Source: Opitutales bacterium
Lineage (GTDB): Bacteria > Verrucomicrobiota > Verrucomicrobiia > Opitutales > UBA953
NCBI GenBank assembly: GCA_017935025.1
Contig: JAGBIL010000020.1
Span: forward strand, 21,784-85,783
DNA length: 64,000 nt
Reading direction: 5' to 3'
Of this stretch, positions 7,435 through 17,128 are shown piece by piece. The position numbers and the translations under genes were made by a program. Each line of letters begins with the position of its first letter. Positions within the stretch are counted from its first letter, which is position 1. A model generated the notes under the pieces. It ran no database searches. It was not told where the DNA came from and saw only the letters and a program-made list of their open reading frames with translations.

Positions 7435-10329
7435 TTAGAGCGATCCTGCAGAAGTCGGCGTATTCGCCGCATCCGTCGTCGCCGGAGCCGTTTCCGTCGG
7501 ACGTGTAGATTCGCGGTAGAGAACACCGGAAGATGTCATGAACGTCGGGTTCGAGTAAATTTCCGCCGGGGTCGTTCCGCGGAACGTGGAAATCGCAGCA
7601 GAACCGCCGCGGGAAATCAGATTCCCGGTGATGAAGACGAGGAGATTCTTCTTCTGGACTGCCTTGGATGTGCCACGGAAAGCGGAGCCGATGAGCGGAA
7701 GGTCTCCGAGAATCGGAACCTTGTCATCCACCGTACGAATTTCTTCGCGCATCAAGCCCCCAATAACCATCGTCGCACCGTCCGCAATCGTAACGGAAGT
7801 TTTGACTCGGCGAATATTGAAGACCGGTTGGTAGTATGTCATCGGTGTCGTAACAATCGTGGAACCGACCATCGAGACAGCCGTTCCCCCGTAATCCATG
7901 AAGCCTTCAAATTCCATGATTTTGAGATCATCAATCGTGAGCTTAATGGAGTTATCCGCATTCACAGTCGGGGTAACATTGAGGACGATACCGACTTTTT
8001 CAAATTCTTCGGACGTGGTACGGTCGAACTGCGGGACAGCGGGAGCAATCGTTACCGTTCCGCCGCCGCTGCTCCAGTTGTTATTGTTATTGTTGTTGCT
8101 TCCGGAAGAGGAAACTTCCATCTGAGGATCGTCGTACGAAGACGGGAAGTTGATCAACTGGGCAATTTCGATTTCCGCCTGCTGTTCGGTCTCCACCGTG
8201 AGGCTCGGGGCCGCCATGATGTCCGCACCGGCCTTGTTATCAAGAAGGTTCAAAAGCAGATAGACATCGTAATCGCCAAGGGTTCCGATATTTCCGACAA
8301 AGCTCGGGACAGCACTCGAGAAGACATTATCTGCCACTCCTGACGGGTTCGAAATCCCCTGCGGGCCGAAATCAAGAGACCCCTTGATCGACGGAACCGG
8401 ACTGTCGAAAGTCGTCCAGCGCATTTCGCCGTCATTCTCACCGACAACGTTGCCGTCTTCGTCGTAGATGAACTGCGGAGAATTACCGATTGAAATTTTC
8501 TTCGTTCCCGCATCAACGGCATGCGTTTCGTGAGCCCCGCGATTATACGTTCCCGCACGAATAACCCCATTCTTGGCAAGACGCCAGTTCGCCGTTGCTT
8601 CGTGGAGAGCCGTATCGCTGACTTCAATGAACTTCGCTTCGATGTTGACCTGCTTGATGGAATCTTCGTCGAGCTTCTGAATCGTGCGACGAATCTTTTC
8701 GATCACTTTCGGGTCAGAATGGACGACCGTAAACACATTTTCATCACATGTAATCGTGTCTTCCGGACCGAATTTAATGCCGCGCTTCTGGAAGTAAAGT
8801 TTCGGAACATCCGTTTCGTCGATATCCTGCGTCGCAGCCGCAGCGCCTCCGCCCCACGGATCAGTTCCGGCATCCGCCGTTGCTGCTGCCGCATTTGTGC
8901 GCATGACGGACTTTTTCATCTTTTCGATGGCATTGGTCGACGGAATTTCGACTTCGAGCAAATTCGTGTTGCCGACAGCCGGATGGACTTCGACGATACC
9001 GTCACGAATGTCGTAGGAGTAATTTGCTCGACGCAGAATCAGCTCGAGAACTTTTGAGAGCGGCTGACTTTGAATGGAAAGATTGATCGGGGGAAGATCC
9101 TGAAGCCCCTGGACTCCTTCTGCGATAACGATATCAAGACCGCGTCCGGTCGGATCATAACTCTTTGCGAGTTCGTTCAACGTATCAATCGCGCTCTGAA
9201 GGTTCGCATTACGCAGGGTTACGGAGATAAGCAGGCGATCCATCTTGAGCTTCAGCGGATTCTGATCAGGATTCTGGTTCTCAGCCTTTGCTTCGACGGA
9301 GTACGCACGCCCGAAATCCCACGAATTGGTCGTGTGATTGAGCATTGTCGTACGCGTTACCTCGTGGTTGTACGCGGCAGAACTTGCTAAAATTTCGTTG
9401 ATCCGGAGTTTCATCGCCTTCGCTTGCGTGTTATTCGCATCGAAGAGCAAAACGTTGTCGTAAACGCGGAGGGCTCCTTCGTAGTCCCCGTAGAGATAGA
9501 GCGAGCTTGCGTGGGCAAGAAGCGTCTGGGTTTCTTTTTCGTTACGCTCAAGATTCGGGTTCAGATTGTACGGATTATAGGCATCCGGAGTTTTGCACCA
9601 CGCGTCAAAATAAGTCTTGAGGCTGAGGTAGAGGCGATGCTTTTCCCCGAGAATGTTTTTAACTTCATTCAGATACGATTCCGCTTCTTTCGGGGCACGC
9701 TTGGCAACGGCTTCCTGCAGATACGCAGCAGAAATCTTTGCACGCATTTCCTTAACACGGTTCTGTTCGTTAACCGTAGACGGGAGTACCGGAAGAACCT
9801 CACGGGCCTTTCTCACAGCGGCAATCGCCTCCGGAAGGCGATGACGCACAAGAAGATCTCCCGCTTCTTCGAGATGGCGTTCCGCCATGAGAATAGCGCT
9901 ACGATTGCGAACGCGGGCATCGTCAATCATGCCCTCGGCGACAGACGCATCAGAGACACCGTTTTGCTTCTCGATGGCCCGCTGACGAATGAGTGCGATC
10001 TTGTCGCGGAACGGAATGGAAGCAACGTTGTCCGGCAATGCGGACTCGGCTTCACTCAAAAGAGCAAGCGCGTCATCCGTCCGACCTTGTGCAATATAAC
10101 CGTTCGCCTTAAAAAGAGCGGCATCAACTTCTTTGAAGACTTCGGAGTAACGCTTAACGACGCGTTCGAGAGCCGTTTCTTCGGAGGAATCGGCGGGTGC
10201 CGGAGCGTTGGACTCGGCGTTGTTAAGCGGAGCTTCTCCTTCTTCCGCAAACATTGCGGGCGCAGCGACGAATGTCGTCGAAACGAGAATTGAGGAGAAC
10301 AGGTTTTGGAGGCGCAGGAGCTTATTCAT
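7435..10329 (-). CDS. secretin of a type IV pilus/type II secretion-like system (Amuc_1098-like)
   Basis: This 964-residue protein has a signal peptide (cleavage near FVAAPAMFAEE), a long helical TPR-like N-terminal half, an STN-like segment (INLSIQSQPLSKVLELILRR) and a C-terminal secretin domain ending with the classic VPILGDLPLIGSAFR signature. Ser/Asn-rich low complexity (GSNNNNNNNW) lies inside the secretin region. It would form the outer-membrane gate. It is last in a five-gene minus-strand run with a PilM-like protein and three membrane or exported proteins, the order I recall for the Akkermansia Amuc_1102-1098 locus. Confidence 0.85.
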   Translation of the reverse strand: MNKLLRLQNLFSSILVSTTFVAAPAMFAEEGEAPLNNAESNAPAPADSSEETALERVVKRYSEVFKEVDAALFKANGYIAQGRTDDALALLSEAESALPDNVASIPFRDKIALIRQRAIEKQNGVSDASVAEGMIDDARVRNRSAILMAERHLEEAGDLLVRHRLPEAIAAVRKAREVLPVLPSTVNEQNRVKEMRAKISAAYLQEAVAKRAPKEAESYLNEVKNILGEKHRLYLSLKTYFDAWCKTPDAYNPYNLNPNLERNEKETQTLLAHASSLYLYGDYEGALRVYDNVLLFDANNTQAKAMKLRINEILASSAAYNHEVTRTTMLNHTTNSWDFGRAYSVEAKAENQNPDQNPLKLKMDRLLISVTLRNANLQSAIDTLNELAKSYDPTGRGLDIVIAEGVQGLQDLPPINLSIQSQPLSKVLELILRRANYSYDIRDGIVEVHPAVGNTNLLEVEIPSTNAIEKMKKSVMRTNAAAATADAGTDPWGGGAAAATQDIDETDVPKLYFQKRGIKFGPEDTITCDENVFTVVHSDPKVIEKIRRTIQKLDEDSIKQVNIEAKFIEVSDTALHEATANWRLAKNGVIRAGTYNRGAHETHAVDAGTKKISIGNSPQFIYDEDGNVVGENDGEMRWTTFDSPVPSIKGSLDFGPQGISNPSGVADNVFSSAVPSFVGNIGTLGDYDVYLLLNLLDNKAGADIMAAPSLTVETEQQAEIEIAQLINFPSSYDDPQMEVSSSGSNNNNNNNWSSGGGTVTIAPAVPQFDRTTSEEFEKVGIVLNVTPTVNADNSIKLTIDDLKIMEFEGFMDYGGTAVSMVGSTIVTTPMTYYQPVFNIRRVKTSVTIADGATMVIGGLMREEIRTVDDKVPILGDLPLIGSAFRGTSKAVQKKNLLVFITGNLISRGGSAAISTFRGTTPAEIYSNPTFMTSSGVLYRESTRPTETAPATTDAANTPTSAGSL

Positions 10330-10400
10330 GCGAGGGGGTGTTTCTCGAGGTGAGAGGTTTAATTTAAGGGGGTTAAAAACTATGGAGTAATTTGAAATTC

Positions 10401-11417
10401 TTATCGTTCGGGGGAGAGAACTCGCACCGTCGTTTTCGGAGCTTTAGTTTTCTTGTCCACCTCGGAGGATTGTTTTTCAATTGTTGCCTCTTGAGCGGAA
10501 ATGTCAAGACCTTTAATGCGAAAAACGTCCTCTCCAATACGGATTTCTTTGCCGTTTTCAACGAACTCGAACGGTTCCGAAGAGGACGACCTAACGGCAA
10601 TTTCGCGAACGACCTCCTTCCGCCCGGGAACGCGGGTTTCGCTATAAAGCCATTCCGAGACCCCATCCGTAAAGACGGCCTCCGTACGGTTTTTATCCTG
10701 AACGGGAGCGATGCCGATCGTAAATTCGCGCGGTGTACGCCCGGACTCGTCAATGACAATCGCGGAATACTTTTTACTGAACCCGCTCGCACTCATCTGC
10801 TGAGTGATACGGAATTCTTTGAGCTTCGCCCCCGAGCCTTCGATCGTTACCGGTTTTTCCGGAACAAGGCGAACCACACGAACTCCGTCGACCGTATTGT
10901 CGTCAAGCGTGATCGGCAACATTTCGCGGGAACCGAAGTTTACAAGTTTCGATTTTGGTTTCCCGCCGGAAATGTCTGCGATGTTGAGCACCGCTGCGTA
11001 GCGACCGGGAGCGGTGGATTCGGGCACCGGCTCTCTCCCCGCCGAGTAAGAATTGATGACAAGGCGGAATTTCGGGTGAGACAAAGATTTTAGCGTCAAA
11101 CCGAAAACTTCTTCGGGCGGAGGAGGAAGCTCTTTCGCAAAGTATTTTTTCTGCTTGGAATCCCAACTGATTTCCGGAGCGGAAAACAGATCGTAATTCC
11201 ACCCTTCGACCTCATCCGGTGCGGGAGCCCTCCAAACAGCCGAAGCGTTTTGAGGCTCGCCGGTCGCCGTCCATGGTGCGATTTCGGCGCCCTTCAAGGT
11301 TTTCGCAACCGTCTTATTGGGTTTTGCCGACTGCGGGGAAAGTAATGCGTAAGCGACACACCCGCCGATACAGGCGAGAAGCGCAACAACAAAAAGAAGT
11401 TTATCCGAATTTTTCAT
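10401..11417 (-). CDS. membrane-anchored protein of the pilus-like operon (Amuc_1099-like)
   Basis: This 338-residue protein has an N-terminal membrane anchor (KLLFVVALLACIGGCVAYAL) and a large soluble, probably periplasmic, beta-rich region without a motif I can name. Its C-terminal part carries repeated short beta segments (FRIKGLDISAQEATIE), as in pilus assembly proteins such as PilP. It lies 6 bases after the Amuc_1100-like gene and 71 bases before the secretin. By position it probably links the inner-membrane components with the secretin; this is inference from gene order. Confidence 0.6.
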   Translation of the reverse strand: MKNSDKLLFVVALLACIGGCVAYALLSPQSAKPNKTVAKTLKGAEIAPWTATGEPQNASAVWRAPAPDEVEGWNYDLFSAPEISWDSKQKKYFAKELPPPPEEVFGLTLKSLSHPKFRLVINSYSAGREPVPESTAPGRYAAVLNIADISGGKPKSKLVNFGSREMLPITLDDNTVDGVRVVRLVPEKPVTIEGSGAKLKEFRITQQMSASGFSKKYSAIVIDESGRTPREFTIGIAPVQDKNRTEAVFTDGVSEWLYSETRVPGRKEVVREIAVRSSSSEPFEFVENGKEIRIGEDVFRIKGLDISAQEATIEKQSSEVDKKTKAPKTTVRVLSPER

Positions 11418-11423
11418 GGCAAA

Positions 11424-12584
11424 TTATTCCTCTTCTTTCTCTTCTGCAGGAACCGGATTTTCAACGGGAGAAACATACTCCAACGTTACCCAGAATTCCG
11501 AAAGCGATTCCGGAGAAACGACGGAGGTCAGCGGGACCTCTGGAATTGCGGGAGCTGCGGCAGGCGCATTCGACTCGGCAGGAGAGCCGCCGAAAATGTC
11601 AAACGCATCCGGCGCAGGTGCGGGAACGTCAGGTGCAGGCTCAACAACCGGAGGAGGATTCAATTCCGCTTTCTTGGCTTCGATATCGCCGTTACTCACG
11701 GGAGAAACCGCGACATCGCGAACGAAGACCGGATGTTCACCCTTTCCGGAAAACGCCGCAATAAAATCTCGCAGAACAGCCGTCGGTGCGACAAATCCGA
11801 TTTGGAAAGCCACCGCGTCCACCGCGTTCGGCTTGCGCAAAGACGGGAACGTCGTCCCGCGGGAATTTCCGGTATAAATCAGACGATACAAGCCGCTTTC
11901 GGCTGATGTTTCGGTCGGAGCAACGGAAAGTTCGTCTTTATTGACAAGCGCATTCACAGCACCGTCTTTCTTCGGCAATTCCGCCGCTTCGCGTCGAATT
12001 CCCTTAATCCAAAGAAAAACGCGCTTATCCGGTGCCAAAAGATTGTTGCTACGCAAATCCGCTTCGTGCTTCTTGCGTGCATCAACGAGCTTGTCCGTGA
12101 GTAGCTGAACAACTTTTTGTTCCATTCCGAGAAGCGGCAACGCCTCTGACACGGGTTTCGTTTGAGTTCCGGCGTAACGCGAAAAACCGAAAGCCTTGGC
12201 ATCAGCGTCAAGTACGATTTTTTCGCCCTGCATTTTCTTTGCGCGTTCGTTCACATCGCTGAGCAGGGAGCTCGAAAAATCGCCCGCTTCCGTTCCCGTC
12301 TTCGGTTCCAATTGAGAGGCCTTTTTGCCTTTCACCGAGGCGATTTTCTGCGTTTTCGCGGCTTCGAGCTTTTGTGCGTTGGCATTTACGACAGCAAGAT
12401 TTTTCTCCGTCACCGCAGGCTCGTTCCCGCGATTGGCGAGGCGCTTCAGGGATTTTTCCGTCTTTTCAATCGAAGCCTTGGTCGAAGAAATCGCGAGAAA
12501 TTCTTTCACGCAAAATCCCACCCCGGCGAGAAACACCAGCGCAAAAATGCCGACAATCGCCGTAAATACTTTATCTTTTTTCAT
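11424..12584 (-). CDS. Amuc_1100-like pilus-associated membrane protein
   Basis: This 386-residue protein has one N-terminal membrane helix (residues ~8-30), a coiled-coil stretch (SSTKASIEKTEKSLKRLANR), and a mixed domain ending in a beta segment and an acidic tail (LSEFWVTLEYVSPVENP, then EEKEEE). Helix, coiled coil, two soluble subdomains, Pro/Ala-rich linker and short acidic end resemble Amuc_1100 of Akkermansia, a PilO-like fold. It is 3 bases downstream of the PilM-like gene. Sequence identity looks low, so the call depends mainly on architecture and order. Confidence 0.6.
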   Translation of the reverse strand: MKKDKVFTAIVGIFALVFLAGVGFCVKEFLAISSTKASIEKTEKSLKRLANRGNEPAVTEKNLAVVNANAQKLEAAKTQKIASVKGKKASQLEPKTGTEAGDFSSSLLSDVNERAKKMQGEKIVLDADAKAFGFSRYAGTQTKPVSEALPLLGMEQKVVQLLTDKLVDARKKHEADLRSNNLLAPDKRVFLWIKGIRREAAELPKKDGAVNALVNKDELSVAPTETSAESGLYRLIYTGNSRGTTFPSLRKPNAVDAVAFQIGFVAPTAVLRDFIAAFSGKGEHPVFVRDVAVSPVSNGDIEAKKAELNPPPVVEPAPDVPAPAPDAFDIFGGSPAESNAPAAAPAIPEVPLTSVVSPESLSEFWVTLEYVSPVENPVPAEEKEEE

Positions 12585-12587
12585 CGA

Positions 12588-14330
12588 TTAAATTCCTTTC
12601 TCGGGTTTCAAAATAAGCTTCAGCGTAAGCGTCGGGAAATTCGGACGGGAAACATTCGCCTGGTCGCTGACTTTTTCCACAAACTCCGATTTTTTGAAAG
12701 CGTTAAGCACAGCTCGGCGACGGCTGTTGAACGCGGAAGCATTGTGTTCGGGCTTCGAGCCGTCCACTTCCGGGATCAACAGGCGCAGCTTGAGTTCGAC
12801 CTCCGTACGAACCGTCGGTTTTTGTGCTCCGGAATCATCGTCTTCCGTTACTTCCGGAGCGACAACACTCTTAGACACGCGAAGACTGTCCACCCAGATG
12901 TGGCGGTGCGAAGAGTACGTTTTCTCGCCGTCGTCTCCGATTGCGGGAGCCTGCAGAGAATCCACACACTTCTGAATATCCGCGAGGAAAGCATTCCACA
13001 CGTTGCGGGAAGCGAGTACACCGTCGAGCGTTTCGACATAAGCCGCCAAGGGAGCGTTCTCTTCCGCGAGCTCGGTAAGTTCCGACTGTCGTGCTTTCAG
13101 CGTCTTTTCCTCGGCAATCAATGCCTTGCTTTCGTTTTCCAATGCTTTTTCGGAGGCGCCCAGCCCGAGGAATGTCGACCACGGAGCAATAGCCAAGAGC
13201 AATGCCGCAGCGATAAAGAACGGTTTTTTCTTGGAGAATGCGATATCTGCCGCGATCTGAGACGGAAGCAAATTCACTTGCTTGTGTGAGGCATCGAGGA
13301 GTTCCGCGGCATCGCCAATGACTTCCGAAAGCTGGAAACGAACGGAATCGAAGTAGCCGGTATCGACTCCGGGGCCGACCTGTACGGGAACGGTCGGTTC
13401 AAAATACTCCACGGGAATACGTTGCGTTTCCGCCAACGCATCGGAAAGCCCCGGAAGCAACGAGCCGCGACCGGTCAAAAGAATTTTCGTCGGTGCGCCT
13501 TTCGGATTCTGGCGTTTCTGATTGACGACGCGACGCGTGATTTCCTGACACAAACGGCGGCAAAACGCCTGTGCGTTTTCCCTCATTTTAATGACGTGCG
13601 GATCGTCTTCCGCAACATCCGTCACGCCGGAGAAATAGTTGACTTTCAGCCGCTCCGCCGCCGGGAACGGTTTTCCGATGGAATCCGCTATCGCCTGCGT
13701 AAGGAAGTTCCCGCCGACGGCACAATTCTGAATACTGAAACCTTCTTCCGTAACGAATGTGAGGTTCGTCGTACGTGCACCGACATTGATAATGAGCACG
13801 TTTTCCGGAGCATCGACATTCAGGAAACGATACGCCTGATAGTCGAGATTTGTCGACGGCTGAATGACTTCCGGTGTAATACCTGCGCGGAGCATTTGCG
13901 CGGCGAAACGGTTAGCGTTGTCGCGCTTTATGGCAAAAAGAACCACTTCCGCTTCGACACCGTCCGTGGAAATAATTTGGCTGTCCCAAACCAATTCAGA
14001 CGGCGGGAACGGGAATTTTTCCTGCGCTTCAAATTCGATTATCTGGCGTTGGCGCGAAGATTCGACCTGCGGGACCTTTACGTTCTTCGTCAGAATCAAA
14101 TGCCCCGGAGCGATGACCGTTGCCGCGCCCTTTATCTTGAGCGACTTAAAAATATTACTCAACGCTCCGGAGGCGGCACTCGCCCAAGCGTCCTCTTCCG
14201 TGTAATCGTAAGAAAGCTCCTCGACAACGAGTTTTTCAAGAACGAGGCTTCCCGCCTTTTCCGAAAAAACCGAAACGGAGACGTGAGTTGTCCCGCAATT
14301 CACCGTAATTTTTTTTGCATTACTGCTCAT
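12588..14330 (-). CDS. PilM-like ATPase-fold protein fused to a PilN-like domain
   Basis: This 580-residue protein begins with an actin/FtsA-like PilM domain (residues 1-~345: ITVNCGTTHVSVSVF, LIINVGARTTNLTFV, KILLTGRGSLLPGLSDAL). A membrane helix follows (PFFIAAALLLAIAPWSTFLG, ~residues 374-396), then a coiled coil and a ferredoxin-like C-terminus as in PilN. PilM and PilN normally are separate and form the inner-membrane platform of type IV pili; here they are one chain. The gene starts 82 bases after the preceding exported protein, in the same operon. Confidence 0.75.
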   Translation of the reverse strand: MSSNAKKITVNCGTTHVSVSVFSEKAGSLVLEKLVVEELSYDYTEEDAWASAASGALSNIFKSLKIKGAATVIAPGHLILTKNVKVPQVESSRQRQIIEFEAQEKFPFPPSELVWDSQIISTDGVEAEVVLFAIKRDNANRFAAQMLRAGITPEVIQPSTNLDYQAYRFLNVDAPENVLIINVGARTTNLTFVTEEGFSIQNCAVGGNFLTQAIADSIGKPFPAAERLKVNYFSGVTDVAEDDPHVIKMRENAQAFCRRLCQEITRRVVNQKRQNPKGAPTKILLTGRGSLLPGLSDALAETQRIPVEYFEPTVPVQVGPGVDTGYFDSVRFQLSEVIGDAAELLDASHKQVNLLPSQIAADIAFSKKKPFFIAAALLLAIAPWSTFLGLGASEKALENESKALIAEEKTLKARQSELTELAEENAPLAAYVETLDGVLASRNVWNAFLADIQKCVDSLQAPAIGDDGEKTYSSHRHIWVDSLRVSKSVVAPEVTEDDDSGAQKPTVRTEVELKLRLLIPEVDGSKPEHNASAFNSRRRAVLNAFKKSEFVEKVSDQANVSRPNFPTLTLKLILKPEKGI

Positions 14331-14412
14331 CGGCTATTTTTGTGTTTTAAAGATTGAAAAAGAAATCCCGCCACGGGAACGCCTCCCGCGCGGGAACGAA
14401 TATTGAAGCTTT

Positions 14413-15198
14413 TTACTGCTGAATTTCTTCGCGAAGAATCGTCGGGGTATCCTTCGGCCAAACATTGTAGGGGAGATACGTCTGCGGCATGAGAAGCCCC
14501 TTCGTGTCAGAAACGGCGGAATCCGCTTCCGAACTGAACTTTTCAAAATTCGCTTTCGACATATTTCGCGCCCACGGAGCCATACCGCCGATTGATTTCG
14601 GGAACATCAACTTTCCGTCCGGCTTGTAGAGCGGAACCTCCGTTCCGTCATAAGTGAACGAAACCCAGTACGCCATCGGCATAGCCGAGCCCGACCAGTA
14701 GCGCGCCGCTTCGCCGCCGCCGCGAACTTCGCGGTCAACAATTTCGCCCGGAATAAAGAAACGCACATAACGGGATGCCCCGCCGATTTTCAGTCCGGCA
14801 AACGAAACGGTCGCACGGTAGTAAGAAAACTTTGCGTTGCTTCCGGTTTCTTCAGATGCCGCATCGAGAGCCGCTTCACGATCTTCCGCCGATCCCGTCG
14901 TACGCCCGCCCGTAACTGATCCGAGCGATTTCGGATAAACCAGAGTTAGCGTCATCTTCACGTTGTTCAAATACGCGTCCTGGACGTAGGTCGGAGCAAA
15001 CGGCTTCACACGGAAGCGGACCTCCGTCATCGCCCACTTTTGGGACTGGTCATAATACGGCATTTTCTCCGTCTTGAAATCGACCTTTTCGACCTCAATC
15101 AGCGGAGGTTTCTTGGCATCTTGAGCGAAAACCGCAGGGACAAAGGAAACAACGGCGACAAGTGCCGCCACCAAGTATTTCTTCAGAGGAATATTCAT
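14413..15198 (-). CDS. exported protein, first gene of the pilus-like operon (Amuc_1102-like)
   Basis: This 261-residue protein has a signal peptide (KKYLVAALVAVVSFVPAVFA, cleavage before QDAKK) and a beta-rich body (VRFRVKPFAPTYVQDAYLNN, RATVSFAGLKIGG). I know no catalytic motif in it. It heads the run leading to the PilM/N-like, Amuc_1100-like and secretin genes, matching the position of Amuc_1102. It is probably periplasmic or surface-exposed. The divergent cstA gene begins about 180 bases away, so the operon promoter should lie in 15199-15379. Confidence 0.6.
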   Translation of the reverse strand: MNIPLKKYLVAALVAVVSFVPAVFAQDAKKPPLIEVEKVDFKTEKMPYYDQSQKWAMTEVRFRVKPFAPTYVQDAYLNNVKMTLTLVYPKSLGSVTGGRTTGSAEDREAALDAASEETGSNAKFSYYRATVSFAGLKIGGASRYVRFFIPGEIVDREVRGGGEAARYWSGSAMPMAYWVSFTYDGTEVPLYKPDGKLMFPKSIGGMAPWARNMSKANFEKFSSEADSAVSDTKGLLMPQTYLPYNVWPKDTPTILREEIQQ

Positions 15199-15379
15199 GA
15201 GGGGGATTGGGGGTTATTTGCTAGAAATAAAGCCGCCCGACGGCGTTTTTTCAATCTTTTTTTGTTCTAAAACAAGAATTTCAAAACTTTTTAAACCGTT
15301 CCCGCCCGCCTCCCGTCTCAATCCCAACTTTCACCTTTCAATTTTCGCTCTTCGGTTTTTTAATCGTTTCCTTCTCCTC

Positions 15380-16879
15380 ATGATTACATTTATTGTTGCG
15401 CTTGTTTGTCTGATCTCGGGCTACGTTTTTTACGGAAAGTTTATTGCCAACCTCTTCGGCGTCGATCCCGCCCGGAAAACACCCGTCGAACGCCTTTGCG
15501 ACGGGGTGGATTACATCGAAATCAAGCCGTGGCGCACGTTCATGATCCAGCTCTTGAACATCGCCGGACTCGGACCGATTTTCGGCGCAGTCCTCGGTGC
15601 CGCCTACGGACCGGTCGCCTATATTTGGATTGTTCTCGGCTGTATTTTCATGGGAGCCGCCCATGATTTCTTCTCCGGAGCCATTTCCATGCGGTTTGAC
15701 GGTTGTAGCCTACCCGACCTTATCGGAAAATTCCTCGGAAAGGGGATGCGGAGATTTCTGATTCTGTTTTCCGGAATCATGTTGCTCGCCGTCGGCGTTG
15801 CGTTCGTCAACGGTCCCGCCGGATTGCTTGCCACACAATCGGCATCGCTTCTCGATGGCGTTCCCGCGGAAAGCCTGATTTCCGCCGACGGGCTCACGCT
15901 CCCCTTCGCGGGAACGCTCGGCTGGATTCCGTTTTGGACGGGCATTATCATTGCCTACTATGTACTGGCCGTCCTGCTTCCCATCGACAAAATCATCGGA
16001 AGCATCTATCCGGTTTTCAGCATCGCGCTTATTTTCATGGCGATCGGAGTCGGCGGAGCCATGCTCTGGCAAAGTTTTGCCGGAAGCCTCTCCATGCCGG
16101 AACTTACGCTTTCCGCGTTAAAAAACTTTCATACCGACCCCAACCTCAATCCGCTTTTCCCGACGCTTTTCATCGTCATTTCCTGCGGTGCGATTTCCGG
16201 CTTCCACGCGACGCAATCTCCGATGATGGCTCGCTGCCTTAAAAGCGAAAAACACGCGCGCCCCGTTTTCTACGGCGCAATGATCGCCGAAGGCATTATC
16301 GCGCTGATTTGGGCAAGCGCGGCGATTGCCTACTGCGGCGGTGCCGATGCACTGAACGCCTCCGGTAAACCGCCCGCAATCCTCGTAAACGAAATCTGCA
16401 CGGCTTGGCTCGGCGCAGTCGGGGCTGTTGCTGCAATTCTCGGAGTCATCGTCTGCCCGATTACCTCGGGAGACACGGCACTGCGTAGCGTACGACTTAT
16501 AGCGGCAGACGCACTCAGTATTTCGCAAAAACCGATGCGCAACCGCATTTGGGTTTCAATCCCGATTTTCGCCATCGCTCTGCTCCTCAGTCAAATCAGG
16601 TTTGAGATCATCTGGCGTTACGTCGGACTTGCCAACCAGCTTCTCGCGGCAATCACGCTCTGGGCTTGCGCCGTCTGGCTCGCACGGGAACGCAAACCGC
16701 ATTGGTATCTCAGCGTTCCCGCAGCGTTTCTCACAAGTGTTTGTACCGCGTATTTCCTGAATGCGCCGCACGGAGTCGGCGGGCTTGCGCTTCCGTACAC
16801 ACCTTCGTGGATCGCCGGTGTCGTCAGCGGCATCGTTCTTCTCGCGGTTTTTGCAAAGAAAAACCGTTCCCGCGAATAA
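15380..16879 (+). CDS. cstA: carbon starvation protein A (peptide/pyruvate transporter family)
   Basis: This ~499-residue polytopic inner-membrane protein belongs to the CstA family, which imports peptides or pyruvate. Characteristic stretches are LNIAGLGPIFGAVLGAAYGP, GAAHDFFSGAISMRFDG, SGFHATQSPMMARCL and CPITSGDTALRSVRL. I chose ATG 15380 (MITFIVALVCLISGY) because the upstream in-frame residues look non-coding; no clear ribosome-binding site precedes it. The short CstA form without a long C-terminal extension fits the length. A single CGTTCCCG sits just before the stop. Confidence 0.92.
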   Translation: MITFIVALVCLISGYVFYGKFIANLFGVDPARKTPVERLCDGVDYIEIKPWRTFMIQLLNIAGLGPIFGAVLGAAYGPVAYIWIVLGCIFMGAAHDFFSGAISMRFDGCSLPDLIGKFLGKGMRRFLILFSGIMLLAVGVAFVNGPAGLLATQSASLLDGVPAESLISADGLTLPFAGTLGWIPFWTGIIIAYYVLAVLLPIDKIIGSIYPVFSIALIFMAIGVGGAMLWQSFAGSLSMPELTLSALKNFHTDPNLNPLFPTLFIVISCGAISGFHATQSPMMARCLKSEKHARPVFYGAMIAEGIIALIWASAAIAYCGGADALNASGKPPAILVNEICTAWLGAVGAVAAILGVIVCPITSGDTALRSVRLIAADALSISQKPMRNRIWVSIPIFAIALLLSQIRFEIIWRYVGLANQLLAAITLWACAVWLARERKPHWYLSVPAAFLTSVCTAYFLNAPHGVGGLALPYTPSWIAGVVSGIVLLAVFAKKNRSRE

Positions 16880-16961
16880 AGAAGTCTTATCAAAACATAA
16901 TTTTTTTTTCGCTTGCATTCATTTCGGAAATGCGATTTATTTACTTTCACATTTTTCCATT

Positions 16962-17046
16962 GCTCAGGTGGTGAAATTGGTAGACACGTATGCTTGAGGT
17001 GCATATGCCGAGAGGCTTAGGGGTTCGAGTCCCCTCTTGAGCACCA
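16962..17046 (+). tRNA. tRNA-Leu (anticodon GAG)
   Basis: An 85-base class II cloverleaf: acceptor GCTCAGG pairs with CTTGAGC, the anticodon loop reads CTTGAGG (GAG), there is a variable arm, a standard T-loop (GGGGTTCGAGTCCCC), and an encoded CCA end. Confidence 0.95.
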
Positions 17047-17052
17047 TTTTTA

Positions 17053-17086
17053 AAAGCCCGCGAATTTAAAAGTTCGCGGGCTTTTC
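17053..17086 (+). terminator. terminator after tRNA-Leu
   Basis: Inverted repeat AAAAGCCCGCGAA / TTCGCGGGCTTTT. Almost the same hairpin follows tRNA-Glu at 42222-42254. Confidence 0.85.
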
Positions 17087-17128
17087 CATATCGTGTGCAC
17101 GCAGAAGTCCTCTACGCGTACAGTCCTT

